Source: Elmis aenea
Lineage: Eukaryota > Arthropoda > Insecta > Coleoptera > Elmidae
DNA length: 64,000 bases
Assembly: GCA_947652605.1 (NCBI GenBank)
Contig: OX393582.1
Span: 12,486,544 to 12,550,543, forward strand
Direction of reading: 5' to 3'
Under the pieces are notes generated by a model. That model was not told the DNA's origin, ran no database searches, and saw nothing but the letters and a program-made list of their open reading frames with translations. Both the position numbers and the translations under genes were made by a program. Position 1 is the stretch's first letter. Each line of letters begins with the position of its first letter. Below are positions 47,038-58,809 of the stretch, piece by piece.

Positions 47038-47446
47038 GTAAGGTAAAACTTTAATTTTATTTGTAACTTAAATGAAAAGTCATGGTATCTATAAAGACCT
47101 AGCAATCTAATTAAAGTTAAAATTAACTTTATTTTTACATACTTTTTCAAGTAGGTACCTACGTACTTTTCGAAGTAAGTTATGTATATGGTAACTTACT
47201 AATCTTGTTTTAGTTGAAACTTGTAGCAATTTTATGTAACTGATGTGTTTATGCCAGTAACGAAGCCAATATGACTAAAAACAGCACTTGTTTTAATGTC
47301 CGCATTTTTAAATACTAGCGAGCTAATAATCACATTATGAATTATTTGTTTTTGCGTTCGTCCTAAAAATCTTCTGTTTCCGATCAATTTTTTCGCTAGA
47401 AAATACATAATGTACTGGTCTAGCCTGGAAAGTAACTGCTTGTCAC
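47038..47446. other. AT-rich spacer
   Basis: Nothing recognised. Confidence 0.35.
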
Positions 47447-48300
47447 GGTTAGAACACTATATGGTATACGAGGGACCGCCCATAACCTTATAAAATCTTA
47501 TCTTTCGGAAAGAAACCGTGATGTTGCCGGAAAAGACTCGTCAGATGGATTTCTAAAATCTAACAAAAAGAAAATCAAAAAAGGAGTCCCGCAAGGATCA
47601 ATCTTAGGGCCCCTCTTATACATGCTGTACTCTAATGATCTTCCAGATTTCGCCAAAACTTCCCTTATACAATTTGTCGATGACACATCTGCTATTATTA
47701 CTATTAGTGACTCGGATTCCAAAAATTCTGAACAAAAACTCTTTGACTGCTTAGGCCAACTCCAACATTGGTTCACATTAAACAATCTAACCTTAAACGT
47801 CAATAAAACTCCAGCAATAAAATTTTCACAAAGTAAAATAACCTCTGACTACAAAATAATTCCACAACTGTAAATGTTGTTAATATTTTATTTCTTGGTT
47901 TATGCATTGACTCTAGACTGAACTGGTCATACCACATCGAACACCTGTCACGGCATCCTTTCGCACTAAAAAACCTAAAAAAATTGGTCATTACAAACGC
48001 GGCCAAAACTGCATATCATGCATAATATGTTGAATCTAGGTTACGCTATGCTGTAATTTTTTGGGGTAACGCTAGTGACTGAACGCCTCTTTATTATACA
48101 AAAGCGATGTATAAGAACTATTTTTTGGTCTAAACTACCAAGATCACTGTAAAGACACTTTTCGTGGCAAAGAAATATAAACTTTTTACGGTCTATTCAT
48201 TCTCGAAGCCATCCTTTTCGTAAGAAATAATTTTTATCTGTTCGAAGTGAATATAAGAAACCATGCAGCCAATACCCGACATAAAAAAATGTAAAGCCCA
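47447..48300 (+). pseudogene. Jockey/CR1-like LINE reverse transcriptase fragment
   Basis: The plus strand reads LIKSYLSERNR, then KKGVPQGSILGPLLYMLY, NDLPDF, the catalytic-site FVDDTSA (family FADD), QHWFTLNNLTLNVNKT and, after a stop near 47873, FLGLCIDSRLNW, LRYAVIFWGN and short C-terminal blocks in shifting frames to about 48300. The order and motifs are those of Jockey/CR1-type reverse transcriptases. Both the endonuclease and the 3' end are missing. It is unlike the three minus-strand LINE families and so is a separate lineage. Confidence 0.9.
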
Positions 48301-49809
48301 GTTGCTTTAAATATATACCTATCTTCAAAAATATTATGTTGCTTCTATAATTATTGCAATATATAGCAAACTTAATTTAATTTGTAATTTTATGTTACTG
48401 AACAGAAACAATTGAGGTTTAAACACAGACAATATGTCTAAAACAAAATATAATTAGATAAATATTTAGACAGTAAAAGTCTCAAAAATTGATCTCAAAT
48501 GTTACTTATTCCGGGTGATAAAGAAAAGTGAAAAACAAGACATTTTTTCTTAAAAATAACTGTTGATCTAAAAAAAGTCTTATTTGTTTTGATGACACTA
48601 TTGCGCAATTAAATTTAACTTTAATTCAAACACCTTAAGTTTCATTCGATTATGCTACATATTATTTTTAAACTAGTTATAACAAGCATATTTAGAAATT
48701 GGGATTATTTTTCCACATCAAATGTTCTTTAACAACAAAACTACAACTATATCACGCCTCGATATTTGCTAATGGCGTTGGATCCTTCTTTCGTTTTAAT
48801 TTGTAACACCCTTGTCAGCGTATTGCAAAAGAACCTTTTCGTATTTGTGCCGTAATTCACACCAACATTACTTTGTTCTATGTTTTTATCACAATGCAAC
48901 GTCGTTCAATCCCCGCTGACTGCCATCACGTTCCTTCCTGCAGTTTTAGGCAGCTTTTACGAGTCTTTTTAACTGACAGTTACATAGTTCGAAGAAAATC
49001 ACAATCGTCTAGGATTTCGCTGTCTACAATCCAACAAGAAACACTCCTTTTTATCTTAAGGCGTCGGTCTCTTTTGATACTGATGCAGGAAACTCAAGGT
49101 TATTTGCTGTAATCATCGCGGTTGCCAAGAAAAAGAGCAAGACTTGCTTTAACACGACAGAAGATAAAAATCTATCATGCAAAATGGCATTTACTTTTCG
49201 ATATTTTCTTGCATTAGCGTTTGAATTACTTTTAGATTGGGTTCGTTGATTTAAGATAACACAGTTTGTAGTTTTAAAGCTTAAAAGATTATTATAAATT
49301 CATTGCTACGTGCAGGTCTTTAAGATTAGTATACAATATCTTGCAAATCGACATAAACTTGGCGCTTAACGATCGCATTGTAAAACTGCAAAGATCAAAC
49401 TGATGATGATGCATCGAGAGGCAAATTCAGCGTATATCTGAGCTTCCAGTGTGATAAAATATTTCACCTTTGGCATTTGTATGAATTCTGTATGCGGAAC
49501 TCATATTTGATCGCAAAAAACCTCATTAATGCAGATTACTAAAGCGCAGAAAAATGGTTGCTTCTTTTTTTCCCCGTAAAAGTTTGAGCAAGAAAAAAAC
49601 AATTTAGGTTAACTTAGCAAAAAAAACTAATTTTAAGTAAATAAACATGTACCTATAAACCTATATTTAATCACTAAAAACTTCTTGTAACATGGCGCAT
49701 AATCCTAATGAAAGACCTTTTTATCTTATTGTTTCCCGCAAATTTTATTAAGAGCTTATCAAATAAGTTGACTGTTCTCCGGTGTACAAAAATGAATCCA
49801 AATTTCAGG
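48301..49809. other. No gene recognised
   Basis: AT-rich DNA. A 79-codon frame at 48873-49112 lies in a slightly richer patch but shows no family features. It could be an old LINE tail or chance. Confidence 0.35.
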
Positions 49810-51130
49810 TTTCTCCCTCTTTTGTTAGCATTTTTATGTCTTTCCATTTGATGTTTCTATCCGTTGCTGCTTTTTTTACTTCGTCTTGCCAGGTTTTTCT
49901 TGGTCTACCTCACTTGTTTTTTTCCCCTGTGATCTTTCTTCATAGGCTTTTCTAATTAACCTTTTTTATTTCATCCTATAAATGTGACCCAGCCATCCCA
50001 CTTGTCTCTCTTGTATTTTTGTTTAACCTGAATTTATTTATAATTTTTTTCTATATGTTTTATTTCTGATTCTATCTTTGTTGGTTTTTTCTTAGAAATC
50101 CCATTTCCGCTGCATTCACACGGCTACTATTTTTGTTTGTGAGTGTTCACGTTTTACTTTCGTATAAGAGTGCCGAAGTTACTACCCTTTTTACTATTTA
50201 TCACTTTCACTTTTGTTTATTTTGGGACTTTTCATTTCCAAAAAATGTTGTTCTTAAACTGTTAAATATTATTTCCACATTTCCTGTTCTTTTGCTTATT
50301 TCCTTGTCATTTCTCAATTTTTCCCTATGATCACTACTAAACATTTAAAGCTTTTCACGTTCCAACCTAAGTCCATAAATTGATTTTATGCCCTTTGTTC
50401 TCTTTTGTAACGATCATAGTTTTTTCTGTATTTATTTTCATGTTGATTTTTTCCAATTCCTGGTTTAGTATTTCTACATTATGCTGCAGATTCTTTTTTG
50501 TTTCCGCGACTAAGACCATGTCGTCTGCAAACACTAGCCCAGTTATGTTTATTTTTACCTTTTTTTCAGCTACCTAAGTGAAACGGTCGCATTTTTTATT
50601 ATACTCCTTTAATTACGCCATCTGGCCAACTGGGAATGGGCTGAGCACGCATGCTTGTCCTAAGCCTTCTTTTGTTTCAAACTCTTTCGATTCTTCATTT
50701 TGTGTTCTTATTACAATATTTACCGTTTTTTAGTACATTGCTTTTATTATGTCGATTGTTTCTATTTTTATTCTCTTCGTTCTTAGCCCCTCCCCCCAAT
50801 ACGTTTTCCTTTTTGATTTTATCGAATGCTTTTTCCAAGTCTATAAAACATAAATGTATTTCTTTGTTTTTTGCTAAGCTCTTTCGATTGTTTGTCTTGA
50901 TATGAAGACCGGGTCTTGTGTACTCCTTCCTCTTCTAAAACCGAATTGGGATTCTTCTATTTTTCAATTTTTTCTTTTATTCTGCCTTTCATTACTCTTG
51001 CCAGTATTTTTCCCGGTAAATTCATTAATGTTATTCTTCTACAGTTAGAACAATCCCTTTTGTCGCCTTTTTTGTATTATGGTAGGAATATTCTAGTGTT
51101 TCAATCCCTTGGTACTTTTCCTGATTGCTT
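49810..51130 (-). pseudogene. Decayed LINE reverse transcriptase
   Basis: In protein order on the minus strand: GKQSGKVPRDW (about 51100), RRITLMNLPGKIL, ESQFGFRRGRST, LEKAF-like remnants, GLVFADDMVLVAETK (near 50530) with EKINMKINTEKT, and finally GRPRKTWQDEVKKAA and NIKWKDIKML at 49830-49920. Many frameshifts and stops interrupt it, and the 5' part is absent. The 3' terminal sequence resembles that of the ORF1-only copy at 909-1864, suggesting a common family. Confidence 0.85.
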
Positions 51131-52101
51131 ACCGATTTGATAAACTATTAAGAAGAAGATTTCATAGGCGAGGAAACGAAAAGAAGTAAACAGATAAATA
51201 TTGAATGAAATTAAAAAACGCTCCTTGACACAATTCCGCTCCACAATTTCCAATTGTTTTAAGAGTTTGAGAGCCACCCGGTACAAATCTAGCTGCTTTG
51301 CTATTAAAATAATCCGCCACTTGATTTAAGCGATATCCTTTACTATATTGACACCCTAGATTATAGCAATGATCCCTCTTTTTGTTTTATTTGGTAAAGT
51401 ATTGTATCCCGACTCTTTGCTGAGCCCCGATTATTGAAATATAACTTTATGTTATAGCGTTCATCATTTGTTTTATCTGATATTTAAATAAATGGTTTGA
51501 TATAAATAAAAAAATTTGGATTTACAATATATTAAAATAAATTACAAAGTTAATGAATTGTTCATCACTATAATGCATTAAAAGCTGAGAGCTTTTCCAC
51601 ATTGTACTAAATTGACAAGCGTTAATTTATTCATCCACTGTATTGGGAATAAATGAAATAAATTAGTCCTTTGTTTCATATTGCTCTCAACTTCTAAATC
51701 GTTGTACAAATACAATAATAGCTGATTTACATTGGCTAACAATTTGATCAGCATAAAATATAGAATACAAATTCAGCATAAATATTACCCTTGTGTCGTT
51801 TAAAAATAACTTAGTTTATACCAGCTACTTGGTTTTAAGCAAAATTATTTACGACTGATTTTGTTTAACGATTTCAATATCAATATGACTTGACTACGGA
51901 CGGACAACTGGGTTTAACCGTTAACCGACTATATTATGAATTTTGTCAGCCATCGGTTGGCTTGGCGCCTCACAAGCGCTTGTAGTAAAGGTGTCATGTT
52001 ATTCTTGTGTTATGATATAAAAACGTCATTGAATTTATTATACCTAATAAATAATACACAAAATGTATCTACTAAAATGTAATTATTTGTTAACACAATC
52101 A
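51131..52101. other. AT-rich DNA, nothing recognised
   Basis: No gene or clear element end. The flank of the piggyBac fragment at 52102 was searched for a TTAA plus inverted terminus without success. Confidence 0.35.
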
Positions 52102-52563
52102 TTACATATCAAATTTATTCTGTTTCAAGAATTTACTCCGTATGTTTGAGAAACGTGGCTGAATTTGATCCCTGATTAATTCTTTACTCAATTCTTCCAG
52201 ATAGATATTTCGTCTATCGTTTTTTCCTGTGTTCCAATTTTTATAAATATTTGTATAATTGATATATGCTACCAATCCAGCTACATCTAATAAGTTCATA
52301 AAAAAAGCCATTGGCCATCTATTACATTTTCTTTTACAGGTATGCGATCGTAACATCTGATCCATTAGATCAGTTCCGCCTTTAGATTTGTTATAATCTA
52401 TTATTATCTCAGGTTTTTGTTTATTTTCTGTCAAAGCATTATCGTGATGCATAGAACAAAGTAATATAACTGCTTTACCCTTTTTTGGTACGTAAAAGGC
52501 TAAAGTGAGTGCTTTGGTAAACTCAAAAATTGAAGAAATTCTTCCCGGGTACGAAAACTCCAA
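52102..52563 (-). pseudogene. piggyBac transposase C-terminal fragment
   Basis: A 153-codon frame, open throughout. The YVPKKGKAVILLCSMHHD and DYNKSKGGTDLMDQM motifs are diagnostic of the DDE_Tnp_1_7 domain; the Asp of GGTDLMDQ region is part of the catalytic set. It continues with RWPMAFFMNLLDVAG, which is also typical. The first half of the transposase and the Cys-rich tail are missing, and upstream sequence shows no continuation. It is the least damaged of the three piggyBac relics, though its sequence differs enough from 54465-55160 to be another lineage. Whether it is expressed or domesticated cannot be judged here. Confidence 0.88.
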
Positions 52564-52899
52564 TATATTTTGGTTACTTTTTAGTAACTTTTATCATATT
52601 TTGTTGGCACCTTGAGTAACCATGTCAAATGTTCAATTTGAACACAGAACAAAAAGCGAATCATTTTCAAATTTAAAGCTTGTCGCATCCTACATATTTA
52701 TTCCTACAAAATAAATTGTGAGGGATTAACGGTAATAAGTAGTACCTAGTATTTAAGATCGTTTGATTGTTTCAGTTAACCTAACCCACTAATGACATGC
52801 GGTCAGATACAGTTACTGTAGAATACGCATGCGCCCATAGTAAAATTGGACGCATTTAGGGCAGGTAGTAATTTCATACGAATTTTTTGTTCAAGATTT
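52564..52899. other. Spacer
   Basis: Nothing recognised. Confidence 0.35.
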
Positions 52900-53185
52900 T
52901 TAATTTCTGATTGACACCGTACTAGAAAATCGTATACGATTTTCTTAAACGAAAAAATAGTATAGTATAAAACAGACTTAAGAATTAGAAAGAAAAATCT
53001 TAAAAGTCATGGCACACTTGATTTTTAAGATAATAGCCAAACTTGACTTTTTTTAAATGGCAACCATAATAGTTGACTATTAGTTCATTACAAAGACTTT
53101 TTTAGGTTCATTGATGTATGGCTTGTTAAAAATAAGTAAGTTTTGTAAACAATTTTATTTTTATATGTAGTGTTTTTAGTTTTGT

Positions 53186-53406
53186 TAGTTGAGAGGGGGT
53201 TGACAGGATTGGAAGTTCGAGCCTGAACAGGGAGGACTGGTGAGGGAAACGGGAGAATAAACGTGGGAGTGAGAACTGAGAGTTCTACAGAGCAGGGTGG
53301 CCTGTGTTGAGTGCAAGAAGTTTGTGTGTTTCAGTTTCGGGGGTGAACTGCAAACGGGAGTGAAAAGTAGGAGTTCTACAGAGCTAGGTGGCACGTGTTG
53401 AGTGCG
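53186..53406. repeat. G-rich island with a direct repeat
   Basis: AGTTCTACAGAG...GTGTTGAGTGC (about 35 bp) occurs at 53281-53315 and again at 53372-53406, a 91-bp spacing. The block is strikingly G-rich for this window and ends in AATAAATAAATT. It may be a fragment of an LTR or SINE; no coding potential is evident. Confidence 0.6.
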
Positions 53407-53555
53407 AATGATAATAAATAAATTACAATAAACTACATTACTGCAGATTCCGATTAAATCGTTGTTTTCTTATTTTCATATATTTATCATGTTTATCACA
53501 ACAACAAATAACAAAACCTTCGAAACTTGTACCAAATGAGTTTTAAAAGGTTTTA

Positions 53556-53695
53556 TGGTGCCTGTCCACCTGAGAGTAAACAACTCTCGATAGCAGCGTC
53601 GCCAAGGATACAGCCAATCGCGAGTTACTCTCAGGGGCTGTATCCTTGGCGACGCTGCTAACGAGAGTAGTTTACTCTCACGTGGACAGGCACCA
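53556..53695. repeat. 140-bp hairpin MITE
   Basis: TGGTGCCTGTCCAC and GTGGACAGGCACCA close a near-perfect palindrome with arms of about 60 bp (inner blocks GCAGCGTCGCCAAGGATACA and complement). The sequence is GC-rich relative to its host. No transposase and no unambiguous duplication was found. Confidence 0.85.
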
Positions 53696-54249
53696 TTACA
53701 CCTTGTTTTCACAGCCTACTATAATTTTCTTAAAAAAAAAAAAACTAAAAACTTTCGCAACTTACATATTGTTGAAAATAACTACATCAACCCTTATACT
53801 ATATTTGGAATGACAAAAAAAAATAAGGAATTTAGATGTCATAGCCAACTATGGGTTCTATTTAAAAAAATATAACTTTATGTCACAACTCGAATTTCGA
53901 TATATTTTTTTTGAAAAATTGTCTGCGTCACTGCATTTTTATCAAAAAAGTGCCTGCAGAACGTCAAAATTATTTTAGTTTATTTTCATAAACAAGTGAG
54001 ATATGGACATAAAACGAAAAGTCGAAAAATCGAGTTAGCGGCGATAACTCGAAAACAAAAGACGATAACAAGTTTTAGTTTCCACCATTAGCTTTTTCTC
54101 GAAAAAAGAGATCGAGGATGCGCGGTCCGTGTTTTGATACCTCTCTTATAGTTACCGAGATTCCCTATTAAAACATCGAAATTTACCCACCCTGTACATG
54201 CGCCCAGCAAAAACGATCAAAACAGCAGGCTTTAAATTATTTTAACAGA

Positions 54250-55573
54250 TTAACGCTCTGTCTACCGCAAAAAAAAAACTATGCATAACTACCGTCCTGG
54301 GTCCAATGGACCCTTATGGAAAGTATGGTACTTTCTTTACCTGACCCTCCTGTACGTTATATATTGTTATATAATTTATATAATGTTTTTAAATTTTAAT
54401 TTATTTTGTTTAGTTATTGCACTTTATGAGAATAAAAAATGCTGTGTAATTTTGAAAAATATATTTATTCCATGCAGTTATTACAAACAATTACAGAATG
54501 TTCGCCACACACATGTTTTTTACATTTCTGACAAATTGGTCTAGTTTTTCTATCTTTTTTCGATGGACAAATGCTGCAACGGTTCTTCTTTTTAGGAGGC
54601 TCAAGTTGACCGCTGGTAGATGCTTGAGGACTTTCTAATTTTTTTTCCCCATGGGTCTCAGCTAGGCCCTTACCTAATGCTATAATAAAATTTCTCCTCT
54701 TGTAATTTTTTGTCACAATTTCTGTTTAGAGATAACCAAACTATGAAAGCGTTCATTACACTCATGTCGATCATGTTGTAAAAAACAGTAAGTGGCCATC
54801 TTCTTGTCTTTTTTTCACATTGTATGCTCTAGTCATCTGGTCCATAGTGTTTACACCACCTTTAGTTTTGTTGTAATCCAGAAACACCTCAGGTTTCTTC
54901 TTTGTCCCATTGTCTATTATCTTATTACTGTGAAGGGTACTAAGAAGTGTCACAATTTTCCCTTTTTCGGGCAGTACGAAAGATCATTCTGTCATTTTGA
55001 AAACCAAAAAGTGTAGAATAAGTTTCACGATTTTTTGGGTTTGTAAAGCAATTAGGCAGCTCTTGTTTGTTTTTACGAATCGTTCCGATCATGGTTAGCT
55101 TTTTTGATAATAAATAGGTTGCAAGCGAATAGGAGGTGAAAAAATTGTCACAGAAAATATTTTATCCTGAATTCTCAATATCTCTTAGTCTCTTACCAAT
55201 CGTTTTACTACATTTTCGCCTTGATTTTTTTCTCTCGTTTCACAATCTATTCTGCATACTGGCTGCATCAATAAAATATATTCTGCAAGAAGATAAGAAA
55301 ACCCAACACATCTGGGAATCCCCTAAATTCGTGCGATACGTGCTATGCCTAAACATGTGGGTCCAGCGGACCCGCGTAGTAGTTGGCGGTAGAAATTTTG
55401 TATTAAAAAAATGTATAATTGTAAAAAAAAAACTTTTAATGAAAATTAAGAAAACAAGTGAAAATGAACAATGTCAAGTAACGGCAAAACTCCCAAAATG
55501 TTAAGAGTTTAAATTCACACAACATTAGCTTCGGAACGGGTCCATTGGACCCGTTTGGTAGACAGAGGGTTAA
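54250..55573 (-). mobile_element. piggyBac element with TTAA flanks and 13-bp TIRs
   Basis: TTAA lies at both ends (54250-54253 and 55570-55573). Termini CGCTCTGTCTACC and GGTAGACAGAGGG are inverted with one mismatch. GGGTCC-N3-GGACCC palindromes occur at 54299-54313, 55359-55373 and 55538-55552, a subterminal arrangement consistent with transposase-binding repeats. At 1.32 kb it is about half of a full piggyBac and lacks the N-terminal coding part. It ends only 12 bp from the poly(A) signal of the host gene at 55585. Confidence 0.92.
54465..55160 (-). pseudogene. piggyBac transposase, C-terminal half, frameshifted
   Basis: Order on the minus strand: FCDNFFTSYSLATYLLSKK (from about 55152, carrying a catalytic Asp), IGTIRKNKQELPNCF, TLLSTLHSNKI and YNKTKGGVNTMDQM (54870-54840; the family Asp in GGVD is Asn here). 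Stops and shifts follow, then the Cys-rich tail RCSICPS...CQKCKKHVCGEH...CNNC ending at 54465. That tail is the zinc-binding C-terminal domain that recognises the element ends. Loss of the GGVD Asp and several frameshifts make it non-functional. Confidence 0.88.
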
Positions 55574-55584
55574 ACTGATTACTC

Positions 55585-55590
55585 TTTATT
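55585..55590 (-). terminator. Poly(A) signal AATAAA of the host gene
   Basis: AATAAA on the minus strand, 84 bp after the stop codon at 55674. Cleavage is usually 10-30 bases downstream, which here falls at or just inside the end of the piggyBac copy (55573). Confidence 0.65.
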
Positions 55591-55673
55591 TCGCCAAACT
55601 TTCAATGAGATTACAATTGGTTTAAGAATAAATCTTAGTATTCTAAACAGTAAGTTACATAGTTTGTAGCAGT

Positions 55674-57895
55674 TTATGTCGGACGATGTGTAGTATTAAC
55701 AAAATCCATTATTTTATCAAAAGTTGCATTACACAATAAACCACTTTTTAATATTTTAATTAGCACCTGATAAACGTTTGTATCATCATGACTTTTGTTA
55801 ACACCATTCCCAATGAAAGCAATTGCTGTTTCGTTAAACTGGTCGTAAGAGTTATCTTCGTCGTAGTCTAAGTTTAAATCAATTGCGTTTGTACGATTAT
55901 TTTTCGTGCTATTTCCAAAACCTTTAATGTCCTCAACACGTTTTACTTCTTTGTCTGAATCGCCAACATATCTCACTGTCTGTGCTTCAGACACATTTTG
56001 TGGGAATTCTGCTTCAACTGTCACGTTTCCCATAATAATCTCCCTCATCAATTCGCCAAGTTCATTCCAACTCAATTTATTTTCATCAGCAAATTGTTCT
56101 AAGACTCTTAACGCTTCTTCGTCATCTTCGGTCGTAGTTTCTTCGTACCGTTTAGTTACTGTAACATTCTTTATCCCTTCTTGTATTAGTTTTCTCATTG
56201 TTCTATTTAGTTCTTCCTTATCGTAATTCTCAAGTAAATCAAGCAAAACATCTTCGGGATTTTGAGCAGCTTTCTCGCTTGGACTTAAATCACCGTAAGG
56301 TTTTCGAGTATCATAATATTTCATTTTATTTGCATCTGAATCACTATCAATTGCTAATGAGTTTGTATCAACGAAATTATCTCTAAAAGAGTTTTTAGGA
56401 TTTTTTGTAGGAGGTGAGTTGTTTAGCATGTTTAGAAAACTTTTGGGCACAAAAACTTGTATGGTAGATGGCGTTGCGGACGTTGTAGGATCAGTATGAC
56501 TGGGAGGGGAAAAGTTTTCTTTTTCTGTTTCTGAAGTAGTGTCTGTTATTTGCAAATCTGGGTACTTAATAGTTACAGCGGAGACTTCATGAAATTGTGG
56601 TACCGGTAAAATATACGTGGAGAGGGCAGAATTTGCATTGGTAAGACTTGGTGTGTGCGCATCTATTTCTGTTATCGCATCGACATTGTTGTGCAGCTTT
56701 GGAGCAGCAAATACACTTCTTTTAAAAAATGCTGAACGATTGCTCAATAGTTTAGAAATATATATGTCAGGATTAGGAGTTGGCACATACAACCATTGTT
56801 CTTCCAGCTTAGCAGAATTTTTCTCTTCTGCTTGGACTGTTAAATTAGAAACGACCTGAGGTGTTGTGGAATCAAGTTGGCTAGAACTAAACGCTTTAAA
56901 AGCGAGATCTTTGTGTCTGTGAAACTGTGGAAGCGGTAATACATATAAGTTTATAGGTTTTCCTTTCAAATTTTTATGAAAAAATAGGCGGAGTGAATCC
57001 TTCTCTAAATGTTTTTTGGCAATGACAATTTGGTTCGTTTCTGGAGGCTCCGAATATTGAAATGTGGTTTTCATATTCCTGGAAATATTCGAGTTGTCAT
57101 TCGAATTTGAAAATGTCTGTGAAGTAATGGGTTCGGTACCAAAATCATAGTTCTTGTGTGGTGCTTCGAATTCATTAGGCTTGGTAGACAACATATGAGA
57201 ATTGTGTTTTTCTGTCGTCAAGATATTGGCTAGTACCTGATCAGTTGTTTTAGGAGTCACATCTGCCTTGAACAAAATGGGTTTTTTCGGAAGTCGAAAC
57301 AGAGGTTTTCTTAAAGTTTGATTCTGTTTTGCCATTAGATTTTTGACTACATGGGATGTGCTCATAAAATCATTTGTATCAGTGGTATCTCTGCTTGCGT
57401 TGATATAGTTTGTTGTTTCATCTTTAAATATAAATTTTTTGGAAGGCTCAGAGTAATTATTGTAACTTGATTTGTTAAATAAGGAAGAAGCGTTCTTTAA
57501 ACTATTAAAGCTAACAGAACCATTCAATGTTTTGTTATCGGTGGCGCTGTTTAACAAATCCTTATACCCATCGTTTTGTCCTTCATTATTTACTAATTTA
57601 CTTTGTCCATCGTTGTTGCTATCCCCATTTGTTGTTTGTGATAGGTTATTACGTTGCACATCTATGGATATCGGTGTTAGTTTGTCATTGTAATTCTTGG
57701 TATTAGCTTTGTGAACAATTACATATAAATTAGGTTCAATAACGTCCGTTAACATTGCGTTAAAGTCTGACCCTAATTTTTGTCTAATACCGAAATTATT
57801 CCGGTCTGTTCCACTCGAATGGGTATCTGATACGTTAATAGGTGGGCGTCTGTAATTTTCCGCGAGGTTTTCCATTTGAGTTTCCCTGGGGTCAT
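55674..57895 (-). CDS. Terminal exon of unknown secreted-type host protein
   Basis: The acceptor TTGAATTCCAG precedes position 57895. The exon begins two bases into a codon and runs 739 codons to a stop at 55674. The first Met in frame (57875) is internal, not the start. Counted from it, the protein is rich in Asn, Ser and Thr with a single Cys (residue 715) and no membrane segment. Two near-copies of Y[VI]LP[LV]PQFH occur at residues 311-319 and 421-429. The C-terminal third holds helical stretches ending in NVTV (570), NVTV (617) and NATF (716). About ten N-glycosylation sequons lie after residue 550, which argues for passage through the secretory pathway. I do not recognise the family. No stop or frameshift interrupts it, unlike every transposon frame nearby. 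Confidence 0.88.
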
Positions 57896-58809
57896 CTGGA
57901 ATTCAAATAAATATTTGAAACATACACAAGCAATAATTCTACCTGCAAATTTGAGCTAATTAAAATCATGGATGACTTAATAGTTGAAAGATTATTTTCT
58001 AGGTATAACCAAGTGTATGCTTTTTTACAGTTTTTATTCGGTATTAAATTTTATTTTATACAGGATCAATGTTTAATAATAAAGAATATAGAGGCTTGGA
58101 AAATCATTAGAAATTAATACATGGTTAAACTGGAAAGAAAGTGGTTTTTATGTACTCTGTGAAAATATTAACTAAAAATGTGCAACTTATAAAGTTGAAT
58201 ATCCGATTGTATTCATAATTTTCCTATTGGGTATGACATTTTAAATTACTATTGATTATTTAGCTCGATCGAATAGCGTTTTTTAAATTAACAGCGTGTT
58301 TAGTTTTAAAATAAGATTATAGTAACGTTTTGTTTCTTATGGAAGCCATATTGGATTCTTATAGTAGTTTTTTTGTGTGGATATAAAATAGATACAGGGT
58401 TTTCCGATTAGGAACGCATTATTGCGCAGAATATTATAATTGCTAAAGACGTCACATAATAAATTAGTTGGGCTTCATCGAGTCAAATTTATGAAATGTA
58501 TCAAAAAAAGATAACAGAAAACAAATCAATCAAATTCAGTTTGACTGTCACATTCCTATAACTTTAATATTTAAAACAAACACTTATAAACTTAAAATTT
58601 TGACAAATTCTTCTTTGAAGAAATATATCAGGCTCACGAAAGTCAGCAATTTTTAAAATTCCATAGCATACTTTGTAAGTCATTTTGATGAAGAATTTAA
58701 TTCTTAATTCGATCATGCATTACAAAAGTAAACAAACAAACAAAAATGAAACAAAATTTAGTTTTCAAAGTGTGCGTATAAAGTTCAGAGGAAATCATGT
58801 CTCTTTGGA

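Larger units (their letters stand above)
52900..54197. repeat. Degraded relative of the four-unit palindrome
   Basis: Blocks such as AAATGGCAACCATA near 53056, CATAGCCAACTATGG near 53840 and the terminal TTACCGAG...CACCCTG at about 54150-54197 follow the element at 37273-38456. The element is split by the island 53186-53406 and the hairpin 53556-53695. The left terminus is not identified. Confidence 0.5.

Noticed and set aside
52102..52563. Domesticated piggyBac-derived host gene
   Set aside because: The frame is open, but the N-terminal half is absent and no splice acceptor or promoter was seen. A truncated transposon is the simpler reading.
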